Source: Pseudomonadota bacterium
GTDB taxonomy: Bacteria > Pseudomonadota > Gammaproteobacteria > Burkholderiales > Burkholderiaceae_C
Assembly: GCA_021848345.1 (NCBI GenBank)
Contig: JAJZUV010000007.1
Span: 1-64,000 of the forward strand
Direction: 5' to 3'
Length of the DNA: 64,000 nt
Shown: positions 7,751 to 20,931 of the stretch, piece by piece
How positions within the stretch are numbered: the stretch's first letter is position 1
Layout: every line of letters starts with the position of its first letter
Notes under the pieces: generated by a model
What the model was told of the DNA's origin: nothing
What the model saw: only the letters and a program-made list of their open reading frames with translations
The model's database searches: none
Translations under genes and position numbers: made by a program

Positions 7751-8448
7751 CAGACTTCTCCGAAATCCCGGCGCTCGAGCACCTGCTCGAGCAGTTCCAG
7801 GTCGATGCGCGACAAATGGTCCAGTTGCGCGTGCACCAGCGCGCGCACCGGCGCCTCCAGGCCTTCGGCCGCGGGCACCGCGACCACGCCCATCCCGGCG
7901 GCGCTGAGCGCGCGCACGCCGTTGCCGGAGTCCTCCACACCCACCGCATGGCGCGGCTCCACGCCGAGGCGCCGCAATGCGAGCTGGTACAGATCGGGCG
8001 CGGGCTTGCCCCGCTGCACGTCGTCGGCGCAGCAGACCACGTCGAAGGCCTGCTCGAAGCCGCTCAGACGCAGCGCCAGCTGGGCCATGCGCCGGCGCGA
8101 CCCGGTGGCCAGCGCCAGAGGCAACCGTCCGGCCATGCGCTCCAGCAGCGCCTGCGCACCCGGCATGGGGCGCAGCTGCGCGGGGTAGGCCTCGGCCACC
8201 AGCTGCTCCACCTCGGCCTCGATGTCGGCCAGCTCGCGCGCGTCGCCCATGCGCTCGCGCAGGCGCGACAGCCACAGCACGGAATCCCCGCCGAGTACCG
8301 CGCGGCGGTCGGCGTCGCTCCAGCGCACGCCGTGCGCGGCCGCGTAGGCGCAGCGCACCCGATGCCAGATGGGCTCGGAATCGACCAGCAGGCCGTCGAG
8401 GTCGAACACCAGGGCGCGCACCCGGCGCGTCGATCCCGGCGCGGTCAC
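7750..8448 (-). CDS. HAD-family sugar phosphatase or beta-phosphoglucomutase-like
   Basis: 232 residues. HAD subfamily IA: motif I is FDLDGLLVDSEP near the N-terminus with both aspartates, a helical cap follows, motif II is ATGS, and the conserved lysine is in KPAPDLY with motif IV as VGVEDSGNG. It resembles hexitol/2-deoxyglucose-6-phosphate phosphatases (HxpB/YniC) and beta-phosphoglucomutases; the two cannot be separated by eye. Start is GTG at 8448, overlapping the stop of the upstream oxidoreductase as GTGA; this is the only start near motif I. It may remove dead-end sugar phosphates in the glucose operon. Confidence 0.8.
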   Translation of the reverse strand: MTAPGSTRRVRALVFDLDGLLVDSEPIWHRVRCAYAAAHGVRWSDADRRAVLGGDSVLWLSRLRERMGDARELADIEAEVEQLVAEAYPAQLRPMPGAQALLERMAGRLPLALATGSRRRMAQLALRLSGFEQAFDVVCCADDVQRGKPAPDLYQLALRRLGVEPRHAVGVEDSGNGVRALSAAGMGVVAVPAAEGLEAPVRALVHAQLDHLSRIDLELLEQVLERRDFGEV

Positions 8449-9449
8449 GGGGTTTCGAAGCGGCCGGAGGCTTCGCTGCGCCGCAAGGCGTCGAGCACGC
8501 GCATGCGCGCCATGGCCTGCTCCAGGCTGGCCGCGCCGGGCGGTCCGCCGCGGATCTGGCGCACGAAGGCCTCGGCCTGCAGGCCGTACTGGTCCACCGC
8601 GGGAAGTTCGATGCGCCGCACCGGGGCATCCTGGGCCTCGCCCTGCAGTTCGAGCACGCAGGGCACGTCGGGCAAGGCGTTGAAGGGCAAGGGCATGCGC
8701 AGGCTGCCGCGGCTGCCCACCAGGCTCAGGCTCTGGCGCCGCGCCGACTGGGTCGACACGGTGAACCCCAGGCTGCGCCCGGAGCCGAAGTCGAGCAGCC
8801 CGCTGGCATGGCGGTCGGTGCCGAAGGCGGGGTCGCGGTCCAGCGTGGCGATGACCCGATGCGGCTGGGAGCCGAAGCACCATTCGCCGGCGAACACCGC
8901 GTAGCAACCGATGTCGTACAGCGCCCCACCCCCGCTTCGCGCCTGGTTGCGGATGTTGGCCGGGTCGGCGTTGAAGTAGGAGAACTGCACGTGCGCGGCG
9001 GTCGGCTCGCCGATCTCGCCCGCGGCCACCAGCTCGCGCAGGCGGACCCACTGGGGGTGGAACTCCACCATGAAGGCTTCGCGCAGGTGCACGCGCCCGC
9101 ACACCTCGCGCAGCGCCTCCAGCTCGGCGGCGTCCAGCGACATGGGCTTCTCGCACAGCACGTGCTTGCCGGCGCGCGCGGCGGCCAGGGTCCACGGCAC
9201 GTGCAGGTCGTTGGGCAGCGGGTTGTAGATCACGTCCACCCCGGGGTCGGCCAGCAGTTCCTCGTAGCTTCCCCAGGCGCGCGCGATGCCGAACTCCGCC
9301 GCCATGTCGCGCGCGGCCTGCAGGTTGCGCGAGGCCACCGCCACCACCTCCACGCCCTCGGCGCGCAGCATCGCCGGCAGCACCTTGCGGCGCCCGATGT
9401 CGGCGGTCGACAGGATGCCCCAGCGCAGGCGCGCGGATGCCGAAGTCAT
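8445..9449 (-). CDS. Gfo/Idh/MocA-family oxidoreductase (second copy)
   Basis: 334 residues. NAD(P)-dependent sugar dehydrogenase fold: N-terminal Rossmann domain beginning LRWGILSTADIG, the EKPMSLD motif with the catalytic lysine near residue 95, then the C-terminal alpha/beta domain with DIGCYAV. The family includes xylose, 1,5-anhydrofructose and inositol dehydrogenases; the substrate is not evident. ATG at 9449 overlaps the upstream stop as ATGA. It is only distantly similar to the other family member at 11207, so the two probably act on different carbons or in opposite directions on one sugar. Confidence 0.85.
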   Translation of the reverse strand: MTSASARLRWGILSTADIGRRKVLPAMLRAEGVEVVAVASRNLQAARDMAAEFGIARAWGSYEELLADPGVDVIYNPLPNDLHVPWTLAAARAGKHVLCEKPMSLDAAELEALREVCGRVHLREAFMVEFHPQWVRLRELVAAGEIGEPTAAHVQFSYFNADPANIRNQARSGGGALYDIGCYAVFAGEWCFGSQPHRVIATLDRDPAFGTDRHASGLLDFGSGRSLGFTVSTQSARRQSLSLVGSRGSLRMPLPFNALPDVPCVLELQGEAQDAPVRRIELPAVDQYGLQAEAFVRQIRGGPPGAASLEQAMARMRVLDALRRSEASGRFETP

Positions 9450-9922
9450 GCCCGGGCCCTCCCGACGAAGGCGCCCAGCACCTCGACCACCAGTTCGTGG
9501 TCCTGCAGTTGCGGCAGGCCCGACACCCCCACCGAGCCCCATACCGTTCCCGAGGCGTCGCGCAGGGGCACGCAGCCGCCGTGCGAGGCGTAGTCGCGCA
9601 GCGGCAGGCCCATCTTGTCGGCCAGCGTGGTGTTCTCCTGGGTCATCTGCAGGCCCACCGCATAGGAACTGCGCCCGAGCAGTTCCACGGTGTTGCGCTT
9701 GCGCCTTATCCAGTCGGCGTTGCTCGGATTGGTGCCGGGCATGGCGTGCAGGAACACGGTGTGTCCGCTCAGGCGCACCTCGATGCACAGACTGGCCCCG
9801 CGGGCCAGCGCCGCCTCGCGCAGCGCCACGCCGAGTTCCCACGCGCGTTGCGCGTCGAAGGGGGCGCATGCCAGCGCGGCTTCCTGCGCGCGCACGCGCT
9901 CGATTTCCGTTTGCAGATCCAT
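9446..9922 (-). CDS. UPF0303 / HbpS-GlcG-like protein
   Basis: 158 residues, matching the usual length of UPF0303 proteins, annotated as heme-degrading-domain or GlcG/HbpS-like. Recognised by the block around NTVELLGRSSYAVGL, the Thr/Asp-rich TQENTTLADKMGLP and the GGCVPLRD and VSGLPQLQDHELVVE segments. No catalytic role is established for this family. ATG at 9922, seven nt after the isomerase stop. Its place between a sugar isomerase and a sugar dehydrogenase suggests an accessory role in that pathway rather than heme chemistry; this is inference from context only. Confidence 0.78.
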   Translation of the reverse strand: MDLQTEIERVRAQEAALACAPFDAQRAWELGVALREAALARGASLCIEVRLSGHTVFLHAMPGTNPSNADWIRRKRNTVELLGRSSYAVGLQMTQENTTLADKMGLPLRDYASHGGCVPLRDASGTVWGSVGVSGLPQLQDHELVVEVLGAFVGRARA

Positions 9923-9929
9923 GGAAGGT

Positions 9930-11189
9930 TCAGCGCGCCCGCGGCGCGTCCAGCCAGTGCAGCACCTCGTAGCAGGCGCCCATCGTGTGGTAGTCGGTCT
10001 TGCCGGCGGGACTCTTGCAGTCGTCCAGCGCCTCCCAGGCCGGCCCGCGGATGCGGAACCAGGCGCCGTAGCGATGGTCCACCAGGTGCTGCCACGACAC
10101 CTGCCAGATGCGTTCGTACCAGTCCCAGTAGGCATCTTCGCCGGTGCGCACCGCCAGCGCGGCGGCGGCGGCGAAGCTCTCGGCGTGCACCCAGAAGTAC
10201 TTGTCGGCATCGTACACCTGGCCGTCCGGCGCGAAGCCGTAGACCAGACCGCCGTGCCCGGCGTCCCAGCCGTGGCGCATGGCGGTGTCGAACAGATGCC
10301 GGGCGCGCGCCAGCAGGCTGGGGTCGCGCCGCGGCTTGGGCAGGCGCTGCTCGAGCATGAGCAGCAGTTTGGCCCATTCGGTCAGGTGGCCTGTCTGGTA
10401 GCCCCAGGGCCGGAAAATGTTGCTGCGGTCGCCGCGGTTGTACTCCCAGTCGGGCAACCAGGCGGCGTCGTAATGCTCCCACACCAGCCCGCCCGCGCGC
10501 TGGGCCAGGCGCTGGGTGACGGAGTCGGCCAGCAGCTCCGCGCGCTCCAGATAGCGCACGTGGCCGGTGGCGTCGAAGGCCGCCAGCATGGCCTCGCAGG
10601 CGTGCATGTTGGCGTTCTGCCCGCGGTAGGCGCCGACCCGCCATTGCGCATCGGCCTCGTCGGCGTACAGCGCATGCTCCGGCTCCCACAGGCGACGCTC
10701 CATCAGATCGAAGGTCTCCTCCAGCCAGGCCGCGGACTCCTCGATGCCGCTGCGCAGCGCGTGCGCGTAGGCCAGCAGCACGAAGGCCAGCCCGTAGGCG
10801 TGGTTGGTCGCATCCAGGACCCGGGCGTGTTCGCCGTCCCACTCCAGGGTCCAGGCGTACCCGCCGTCGGGCTTGGCATGCGCCTGGCGCAGGAAACGCA
10901 CGCCGTGCGCCACCGCATCGCGGTGCGCGGGGTCGCCGAAATGGCGCAAGGCCATGGCGTGGTTGAACACGAACCGCGTGCTGCTCACCAGATGTCGGCT
11001 GCGCCGGTCGTAGACGCTGCCGTCGTCCTTGAAATACTGGAAAAAGCCCCCGCTGGAATCGATCTCGTGCGGGGCGTAGAAGCCCAGGGTCTGCTGGACG
11101 TGCGCGCGCAGGAACTCCGGACTGCGAAACACCGGCAGCGGCTGCGCGACGCGGGCCGCGGCGCGGCCGTCGTGGGAAGGGGTGGACAT
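9930..11189 (-). CDS. AGE-family aldose-ketose isomerase / epimerase
   Basis: 419 residues. N-acylglucosamine 2-epimerase superfamily with an (alpha/alpha)6 barrel. Typical pieces are GGFFQYFKDDG near the N-terminus, STRFVFNHA, GQNANMHACEA, and WVHAESFAAAAAL and KTDYHTMGACYEVLHW near the C-terminus, which hold the conserved histidines. Length and the lack of an ATP-binding signature fit cytosolic mannose/glucose-fructose isomerases (YihS type) better than GlcNAc epimerase. ATG at 11189; gene lies 17 nt after an oxidoreductase. With the fructokinase-like gene at 25187 and pgi it could carry mannose into the Entner-Doudoroff route. Substrate unproven. Confidence 0.85.
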   Translation of the reverse strand: MSTPSHDGRAAARVAQPLPVFRSPEFLRAHVQQTLGFYAPHEIDSSGGFFQYFKDDGSVYDRRSRHLVSSTRFVFNHAMALRHFGDPAHRDAVAHGVRFLRQAHAKPDGGYAWTLEWDGEHARVLDATNHAYGLAFVLLAYAHALRSGIEESAAWLEETFDLMERRLWEPEHALYADEADAQWRVGAYRGQNANMHACEAMLAAFDATGHVRYLERAELLADSVTQRLAQRAGGLVWEHYDAAWLPDWEYNRGDRSNIFRPWGYQTGHLTEWAKLLLMLEQRLPKPRRDPSLLARARHLFDTAMRHGWDAGHGGLVYGFAPDGQVYDADKYFWVHAESFAAAAALAVRTGEDAYWDWYERIWQVSWQHLVDHRYGAWFRIRGPAWEALDDCKSPAGKTDYHTMGACYEVLHWLDAPRAR

Positions 11190-11206
11190 CGCGGACTGGG
11201 CAGGCT

Positions 11207-12201
11207 TCAGAGTTCGACGCGCCGGCCCAGGCGCGACGATTCCAGGGCACCCAGCGCCACGCGCAGCGAGGCCAGGCCGTCGGCACCGCTGCTCAGCGGC
11301 GCGCCGCGACCGGCGCAGGCGTCGGTGAAGGCGCGCAGGGTGTTCTCGTACAGATCGGCGGCGGGCACGTCGATCAGATGCTCGCCGCGCTCGTCGCGCA
11401 GAACCAGCCGGGTGGTGCCCGCCTGCGACAGCGCGCCCACGCTGTACACGTTGGCGCGGGTTCCGAACAGGTGCACGCGGCTTTGCGCATGCGCGGCGAC
11501 AAAGGACTCGTGGCACTGCGCCAGCACGCCGCCGTCGAACTCGAGCACGCTCATCGCGTTGTCCTCCAGCCCGGCGCGGGCCATGCCGGCGCTGGTGGCG
11601 AAGCTGATCACGGCACGCGGCTCGCGCTGCAGCACGAAGCGAAGGATGTCGGCGTCGTGCACCAGGATGTCCAGCAGCACGCCGCCGCCGGCCTCCGGGC
11701 GGTCCAGGCGCCAGCCCTGCAGGTGGCGCGGCAGGTACACGGCGTGGGACACCTGCGCCGAATGCACCTCGCCGAGTTCGCCGGAAGCGACCAGCTCGCG
11801 CAGGCGCTGGTTGGCGGGACTGCCGCGCAGGTGGTGGTTGGTGGCCAGCACGCGCCCGGAGCGCTCGGCGCAGGCCACCATCTCGCGCGCGTCGTCCGCC
11901 GACATGGCCAGCGGCTTCTCGCACAGCACGTGGCAGCCGTGGCGCAGCGCCGCCAGCGCCTGGGGCGCATGCAGCTGATTGGTCGAGCTGACGTACACGG
12001 CGTCGAAGGCGCCCTGCTCCAGCCAGCTCTCCAGATCGGTGCCCGCCAGCGCCAGGCCGTGCTGCCGGGCGAACTCGCGCGCGCGCTGCTCGCTGCCGGA
12101 GCAGATGCCCGCCGGCTCGGCGCCGTCGAGCTTGCGCAGCGACTCGATCACCCGGCCCGCGATATCGCTGGCGCCGACGAAGCCCCACCGCATGGCCGCG
12201 C

Positions 12202-12205
<4 letters not shown>
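11207..12205 (-). CDS. Gfo/Idh/MocA-family oxidoreductase (first copy)
   Basis: 332 residues. Rossmann start MRWGFVGASDIAG, the EKPLAMS motif with the catalytic lysine, and HDADILRFVL with the conserved histidine/aspartate of the active site. Uses NAD(P) on a sugar or sugar derivative in the cytosol. ATG at 12205 overlaps the stop of the ABC ATPase as ATGA, so it is translated with the importer. A close tie to the transporter suggests that it acts on an imported sugar. Exact substrate not recognisable. Confidence 0.86.
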
Positions 12206-13317
<1,112 letters not shown>

Positions 13318-13326
13318 GATTTTCGT

Positions 13327-14172
13327 TCAGCCTTTCACCGACCCGGCCATCAGGCCGCGGACGAAATATTTACCGGATGCGATGTACACCACCAGGGTCG
13401 GCAGCGCGGCGATCACCGCGGCCGCGAAATACACGTTGTATTCCTTGACCCCCATCGAACTGTTCACGAGGTTGTTCAGCGCGGCCGTCAGCGGCGAGGT
13501 GTTGAAACTGCCGAAGGTGGAGGCGAACAGGAATTCGTTCCAGATGTTCGTGAACTGCCAGATCACCGTGACCACGATGATCGGCGCGCTGTTGGGCAGC
13601 AGGATGCGCCAGAGCACGCCGAAGAAACCGGCGCCGTCCATGCGCGCCGAGCGCACCAGCTCGTAGGGGAAGTTGGCGTAGTAGTTGCGGAAGAACAGCG
13701 TGACGAAGCCGATGCCGTAGACCACGTTGACGAACACCAGCCCGGTGATGGTCCCGGACATGCCCAGCAGGCCCAGGGTGCGCGCCATCGGGATGAGCAC
13801 GATCTGGAAGGGGATGAACACCGAGAACAGCAGCAGCGCGTAGACGATCTGCTGGCCGCGGAACCGGAACTGGGTCAGGATGTAGCCGTTGAAAGCGCCC
13901 ACCAGCGTGGAGATCACCACGGCGGGAATCACGATCTCGACCGAATTGCCGAAATACGGCTTCAGGCCCTTGGCCTCCACGCCGATCTGCGCGTGGCTCC
14001 AGGCCTCGCGCCACGGACCGAGGGTCCAGTGCTGGGGCATGGTCATCAGGCCCCCGGTCTGGATTTCGCTCAGGGGCTTGAAGGAGTTGATCAGCATCAT
14101 GATCAACGGCGCCAGGAACAGCAGCGCCATGAAGCCCAGGATGATGTACAGGATGACCCGCGAAGCCTTCAT
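13327..14172 (-). CDS. gtsC: sugar ABC transporter permease (MalG type)
   Basis: 281 residues, six predicted membrane segments. Carries the MalG-type EAA loop (ELVRSARMDGAGFFGVLWRI, residues about 186-205) that contacts the ATPase. The C-terminus ends FVRGLMAGSVKG, typical of this permease class. Follows the MalF-type permease after 36 nt and precedes the ATPase by nine. Together they form the inner-membrane channel of a glucose-type importer. Confidence 0.92.
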   Translation of the reverse strand: MKASRVILYIILGFMALLFLAPLIMMLINSFKPLSEIQTGGLMTMPQHWTLGPWREAWSHAQIGVEAKGLKPYFGNSVEIVIPAVVISTLVGAFNGYILTQFRFRGQQIVYALLLFSVFIPFQIVLIPMARTLGLLGMSGTITGLVFVNVVYGIGFVTLFFRNYYANFPYELVRSARMDGAGFFGVLWRILLPNSAPIIVVTVIWQFTNIWNEFLFASTFGSFNTSPLTAALNNLVNSSMGVKEYNVYFAAAVIAALPTLVVYIASGKYFVRGLMAGSVKG

Positions 14173-14208
14173 GCCGACCTCCGCCGTGTCGCCTGGATTG
14201 CAGACTGC

Positions 14209-15075
14209 TCAGGCATTTTTGACTCGCTTGACCTCGTTGATCAGATAGGGAAGCACGAACACCCCGACCGCCAGCAGCATGAGCACCGAGCTGGCCGAGC
14301 CGACGCCCATCTCATTGCGCGTGAACGTGTACTGGTACATGAACACCGACGGCAGCCAGCTGGAGTTGCCGGGACCGCCGCTGGTCAGGGCCACCACCAG
14401 GTCGTAGGACTTGATCGCGGTGGTCACCAGCACGACGAAGGCCGAGGCCAGCACGGGGCCGAGCTGGGGGATGATCACGTACAGATAGATCTGCCAGGTC
14501 TTGGCGCCGTCGATGCGGGCCGCGTTGATCGGCTCGCTGTCCACGCCGCGCAGGCCGGCCAGGAACATGGCCATGACGAAGCCGCTGGACTGCCAGATCG
14601 CCGCGATGACGATGCAGTAGATCGACATGTGCTCGCGCGTGATCCAGTCGAAGGTGAAACTGGTCCACCCCATGCTGCGGACGATCTCCTGCAGGCCCAC
14701 GCCGGGGTCGAGCATCCACTTCCAGGCGGTTCCGGTGACGATGAACGACAGCGCCATCGGGTACAGGAAGATGGTGCGCATCGCGGATTCGCCGCGGATG
14801 TTCTGGTCGATCAGGATCGCCAGGCCCAGGCCCAGGGCCAGGCTGATGACGATGTACAGCACCGAGAACACCGCCAGGTTGTTCGCGGACACCCACCAAT
14901 TGTGCAAACCCAACAGGATGTGGTAGTTGGTCCATCCGTTGAGGTGGTACGACGGCAGCATCTGCGACGTCGTGAACGAAAGAAACACCGTGTACGCGAT
15001 GTAGCCGTACACGCACACCAGCACCAGCAGCACGCTGGGGCTGAGCAGCAGCTTGGGCAGCCATCCTGCTTTCAT
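14209..15075 (-). CDS. gtsB: sugar ABC transporter permease (MalF type)
   Basis: 288 residues, six predicted membrane segments. The EAA loop is seen as EPINAARIDGAKTWQIYLYV, followed by IIPQLGPV. The length is that of the short MalF type (without the large periplasmic loop of E. coli MalF), as in glucose and glycerol-3-phosphate importers. The ATG at 15075 begins the first hydrophobic region after a short basic stretch (MKAGWLPK). A strong hairpin lies between it and the binding-protein gene. Confidence 0.92.
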   Translation of the reverse strand: MKAGWLPKLLLSPSVLLVLVCVYGYIAYTVFLSFTTSQMLPSYHLNGWTNYHILLGLHNWWVSANNLAVFSVLYIVISLALGLGLAILIDQNIRGESAMRTIFLYPMALSFIVTGTAWKWMLDPGVGLQEIVRSMGWTSFTFDWITREHMSIYCIVIAAIWQSSGFVMAMFLAGLRGVDSEPINAARIDGAKTWQIYLYVIIPQLGPVLASAFVVLVTTAIKSYDLVVALTSGGPGNSSWLPSVFMYQYTFTRNEMGVGSASSVLMLLAVGVFVLPYLINEVKRVKNA

Positions 15076-15148
15076 TGCATTGACCTTTTCGACAAAACGC
15101 TCACCTTCCCAAGCCCGGCTCGCAACCTCTCGCGGGAGGCATTCGCAA

Positions 15149-15178
15149 GCCGGCCGGGCCCCTCGGGGCCCGGCCGGC
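15149..15178 (-). other. perfect hairpin after gtsA
   Basis: GCCGGCCGGGCCCC (15149-15162) and its exact complement GGGGCCCGGCCGGC (15165-15178) form a 14-bp stem with a 2-nt nominal loop, 25 nt past the gtsA stop. There is no T-run. Such stems after binding-protein genes usually protect the upstream message or cut read-through into the permeases. Confidence 0.75.
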
Positions 15179-15203
15179 GTTCACGCTCGGTACCAGCGAC
15201 CGA

Positions 15204-16448
15204 TCAGTACTGCGCCTTCGCGGCGTCGGCGAGTTGCTTCACCGCGGCCTGGGGCGTGATTTCACCGTTGAACTCACGGGCGATCACGTCATAGAAGGCG
15301 TTCTTGATGGCCGGCGGCACAGCATAGCCCTGCGACATGGAGCCGAAAAGGGTACCGTGCTTGTCGGCGTAGGCCAGGTCGGAAATGGCCTTCTGACCGC
15401 AGGCGTTGAAGCCCGCCGACGGCGTGCCCAGCTCGGCCGGGGCGGCGCCCTTGAGCTGGTTGAAGCCGGCCTGCACCTTCGGCGACATGATGTCCTCGGC
15501 CATCTGGTCCTGCGCCGCGGTGTCCTTGACGTGGAAGAACACGAACACGTCGGAGTTGTAGGTCACGGTGCCTTGCGTGCCCGGAGTGCGGAAGCACAGG
15601 AAGTCCTTGTTCGGGACCTTCTTGGCGTGGTTGAACTCGCCCAGCGCCCAGTCGCCCATCATCTGGAAGCCGGCCTTCTCGTTGATCACCATGCCGGTGG
15701 CCACGTTCCAGTCGCGGTTCGCGTAGTTGGGGTCGACGAACTTGTGCAGTTCGCTCATGCGCTCGAAGGCCTTGAGCATGGTCGGGGAGTTCAGGGCCTT
15801 CTGGTCGAGGTCGATGAAGGCCTTCTTGTAGAACTCGGGGCCGCCGGTGGACACCACGACGCCGTCGAACATGGTGGCTTCCTGCCAGGACTGGCCGCCC
15901 ACCGCCAGGCCGATGAAGCCGGCCTTCTTCACCTTCTCCAGGTCGGCGATGTACTGATCCCAGGTGGTCGGCGCGGAGGTCACGCCGGCCTTGGCCAGCA
16001 CGGCCTTGTTGGCCCACACCCAGTTGGTCGAGTGCACGTCAATCGGGGCGGCGATCCAGTTGCCCTTGTACACGTCGAAGGCCTGCAGGGCCTTCGGCAC
16101 CTTGGCCGCCCAGTCGCCCTTCTGCGCCAGGGAGTTCAGGTTCTTGAGCACGCCCTGCTTGGCCCAGTCGGTGATGTCGAAGCCCAGCATCTGGGAGGCG
16201 GTGGGAGGGTCCCCCGCCAGCACCCGCGCACGCAGCGTGGTCATGGCCTGCGCGCCGCCGCCGCCGGCGATGGGCACGTCATGCCATTGCACGCCCTGCG
16301 ACTGCAGGTCGTTCTTCAGCACCTGCAGCGCAGCGGCTTCGCCGCCCGAGGTCCACCAGTGGATCACCTGGACCTCTTTCTGCTGGGCCGAGGCGAGGGG
16401 GATGCCGATGAGACCGGCGACTGCAATAGCGAGTACGGTTTTTTTCAC
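15204..16448 (-). CDS. gtsA: glucose-type ABC transporter substrate-binding protein
   Basis: 414 residues. Periplasmic binding protein of the family-1 sugar class. Signal peptide MKKTVLAIAVAGLIGIPLASA with cleavage before QQKE; the mature protein starts VQVIHWWTSGGEAAAL. Resembles the Pseudomonas GtsA glucose/mannose protein, including QVLKNDLQ and AGFNQLKGAAP regions. The frame is open to a GTG at 16460, but the GTG at 16448 has GGAG six nt upstream and gives a clean signal peptide, so it is chosen. The neighbours edd, eda and galM support glucose as the ligand. The gene probably has its own promoter, as 164 nt separate it from eda. Confidence 0.9.
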   Translation of the reverse strand: MKKTVLAIAVAGLIGIPLASAQQKEVQVIHWWTSGGEAAALQVLKNDLQSQGVQWHDVPIAGGGGAQAMTTLRARVLAGDPPTASQMLGFDITDWAKQGVLKNLNSLAQKGDWAAKVPKALQAFDVYKGNWIAAPIDVHSTNWVWANKAVLAKAGVTSAPTTWDQYIADLEKVKKAGFIGLAVGGQSWQEATMFDGVVVSTGGPEFYKKAFIDLDQKALNSPTMLKAFERMSELHKFVDPNYANRDWNVATGMVINEKAGFQMMGDWALGEFNHAKKVPNKDFLCFRTPGTQGTVTYNSDVFVFFHVKDTAAQDQMAEDIMSPKVQAGFNQLKGAAPAELGTPSAGFNACGQKAISDLAYADKHGTLFGSMSQGYAVPPAIKNAFYDVIAREFNGEITPQAAVKQLADAAKAQY

Positions 16449-16477
16449 GGTTGTCTCCACGAGCGTCTGTTGCTAGG

Positions 16478-16490
16478 TGCTTGGCAAGCA
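16478..16490 (-). promoter_or_regulatory. 13-bp palindrome upstream of gtsA
   Basis: TGCTTG-G-CAAGCA is a perfect dyad 30 nt before the gtsA start. A second dyad, CGTGCGCG/CGCGCACG (16531-16538 and 16547-16554), lies in the same eda-gtsA gap beside a run of six A/T. Either could be an operator or a leader hairpin. No -35/-10 pair is convincing. Confidence 0.3.
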
Positions 16491-16612
16491 TGAACCCGGG
16501 ACTGGATGACGCGGACCAGGCGGGTCGGATCGTGCGCGGCGAATGTCGCGCACGGGAAAAAATCGGGACTTTCGGGCGGCGGCGAAGTCTGGGCGGCTCC
16601 TCCTGTCGGGCT

Positions 16613-17247
16613 TCAGCGCGCGCAGGCGCCGGGGCGCAGCGCGGCGGCCTGCGCCGCGAGTTCGCGCACGCCGGCCCAGTCGCGCGCGGCGACCAGCGCC
16701 TCGGGCGTGATCCAGGAACCCCCGACGCAACCCACGTTCGGCAGCGCCAGGTACTCGGCGGCATTGCCGGCATGGATGCCACCGGTGGGGCAGAAATGCA
16801 GATGGGGCAGCGGCCCGTGCAGGGAGCGCAGCAAGGCACGTCCCCCCACCGCCTCGGCCGGAAACAGCTTGAGGGTGTCGAAGCCCTCGTCGGCCGCGCG
16901 CATCGCCTCCGACGCGGTGGCCACGCCGGGCAGGAAGGGCAAGGCGCTGGCGCGCGCCGCCGAGGCCAGCTCCGCGGTCAATCCGGGGCTGACGCCGAAC
17001 ACGGCCCCGCTGTCGATGGCGCGCTGCCACTGCGCGCGGTCGAGCACGGTGCCCGCGCCCACCACGGCGCCCGGCACGGCGTCGCGGATGCGTCGCATGG
17101 CCTCGAAGGCCGCGGGGGTGCGCAGGGTGATCTCCAGCACCGGCAGGCCGCCGTCGACCAGCGCGCGCGCCATGTCCACCGCCAGACCGGCATCGGGCAC
17201 CACGATGACCGGCATCACCGGCGCCAGGCGCAGCAGTTCGCGAGGGT

Positions 17248-17251
<4 letters not shown>
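16613..17251 (-). CDS. eda: KDPG aldolase
   Basis: 212 residues. Splits 2-keto-3-deoxy-6-phosphogluconate to pyruvate and glyceraldehyde-3-phosphate. Class I aldolase: PVIVV near the N-terminus, the glutamate of LEITLRTP, the VGAGTVLD block, and the Schiff-base lysine in [12 protein letters not shown], then PTGGI. ATG at 17251 overlaps the edd stop as ATGA. Length is normal for Eda. Confidence 0.95.
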
Positions 17252-19134
<1,883 letters not shown>

Positions 19135-19266
19135 AGCTTTTCAGATTTTGAACGTAGCTTAACGACATACGAGGGGCATCCGGATAGGGAAATCCCGTAG
19201 TACGACCCCCTGAAAGTGCGACTATCTCCTTGTTTTTGTAGAACTTTCCGACTTTTTTCGACCATG

Positions 19267-19281
19267 CGTAACAATACTACA
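19267..19281 (-). promoter_or_regulatory. HexR-like box (edd side)
   Basis: On the minus strand TGTAGTATTGTTACG, matching the HexR form TGTA-N7-TACA at seven of eight fixed positions. The core is shared with the box before the porin gene at 48362. An 11-bp dyad CTACA-C-TGTAG overlaps its end (19277-19287). Confidence 0.6.
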
Positions 19282-19298
19282 CTGTAGCAGCATTCGGG

Positions 19299-19328
19299 TT
19301 GACCAGCTGTAGTTTCGCTACATACACT
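19299..19328 (+). promoter_or_regulatory. zwf promoter with HexR box in the spacer
   Basis: -35 TTGACC (19299-19304) and -10 TACACT (19323-19328) are 18 bp apart. Filling the spacer is TGTAGTTTCGCTACA (19308-19322), a perfect TGTAG/CTACA dyad matching TGTA-N7-TACA. A repressor bound there would block polymerase. The leader to the zwf ATG is about 130 nt and holds an imperfect hairpin at 19407-19435. Confidence 0.7.
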
Positions 19329-19462
19329 ATGCCTCCGATGCCGTCGCCGCGCCAGCCCGCGGGCCAGATGCCCTGTGGCGCATTACGGGCAATGCCAGCC
19401 TGCCACGTGCCGCCCGTCGGGCGCCGGGCGGGCACCGTCACCTAGGAAGCCCCGCCAAGTCC

Positions 19463-20926
<1,464 letters not shown>

Positions 20927-20931
20927 CGCCC

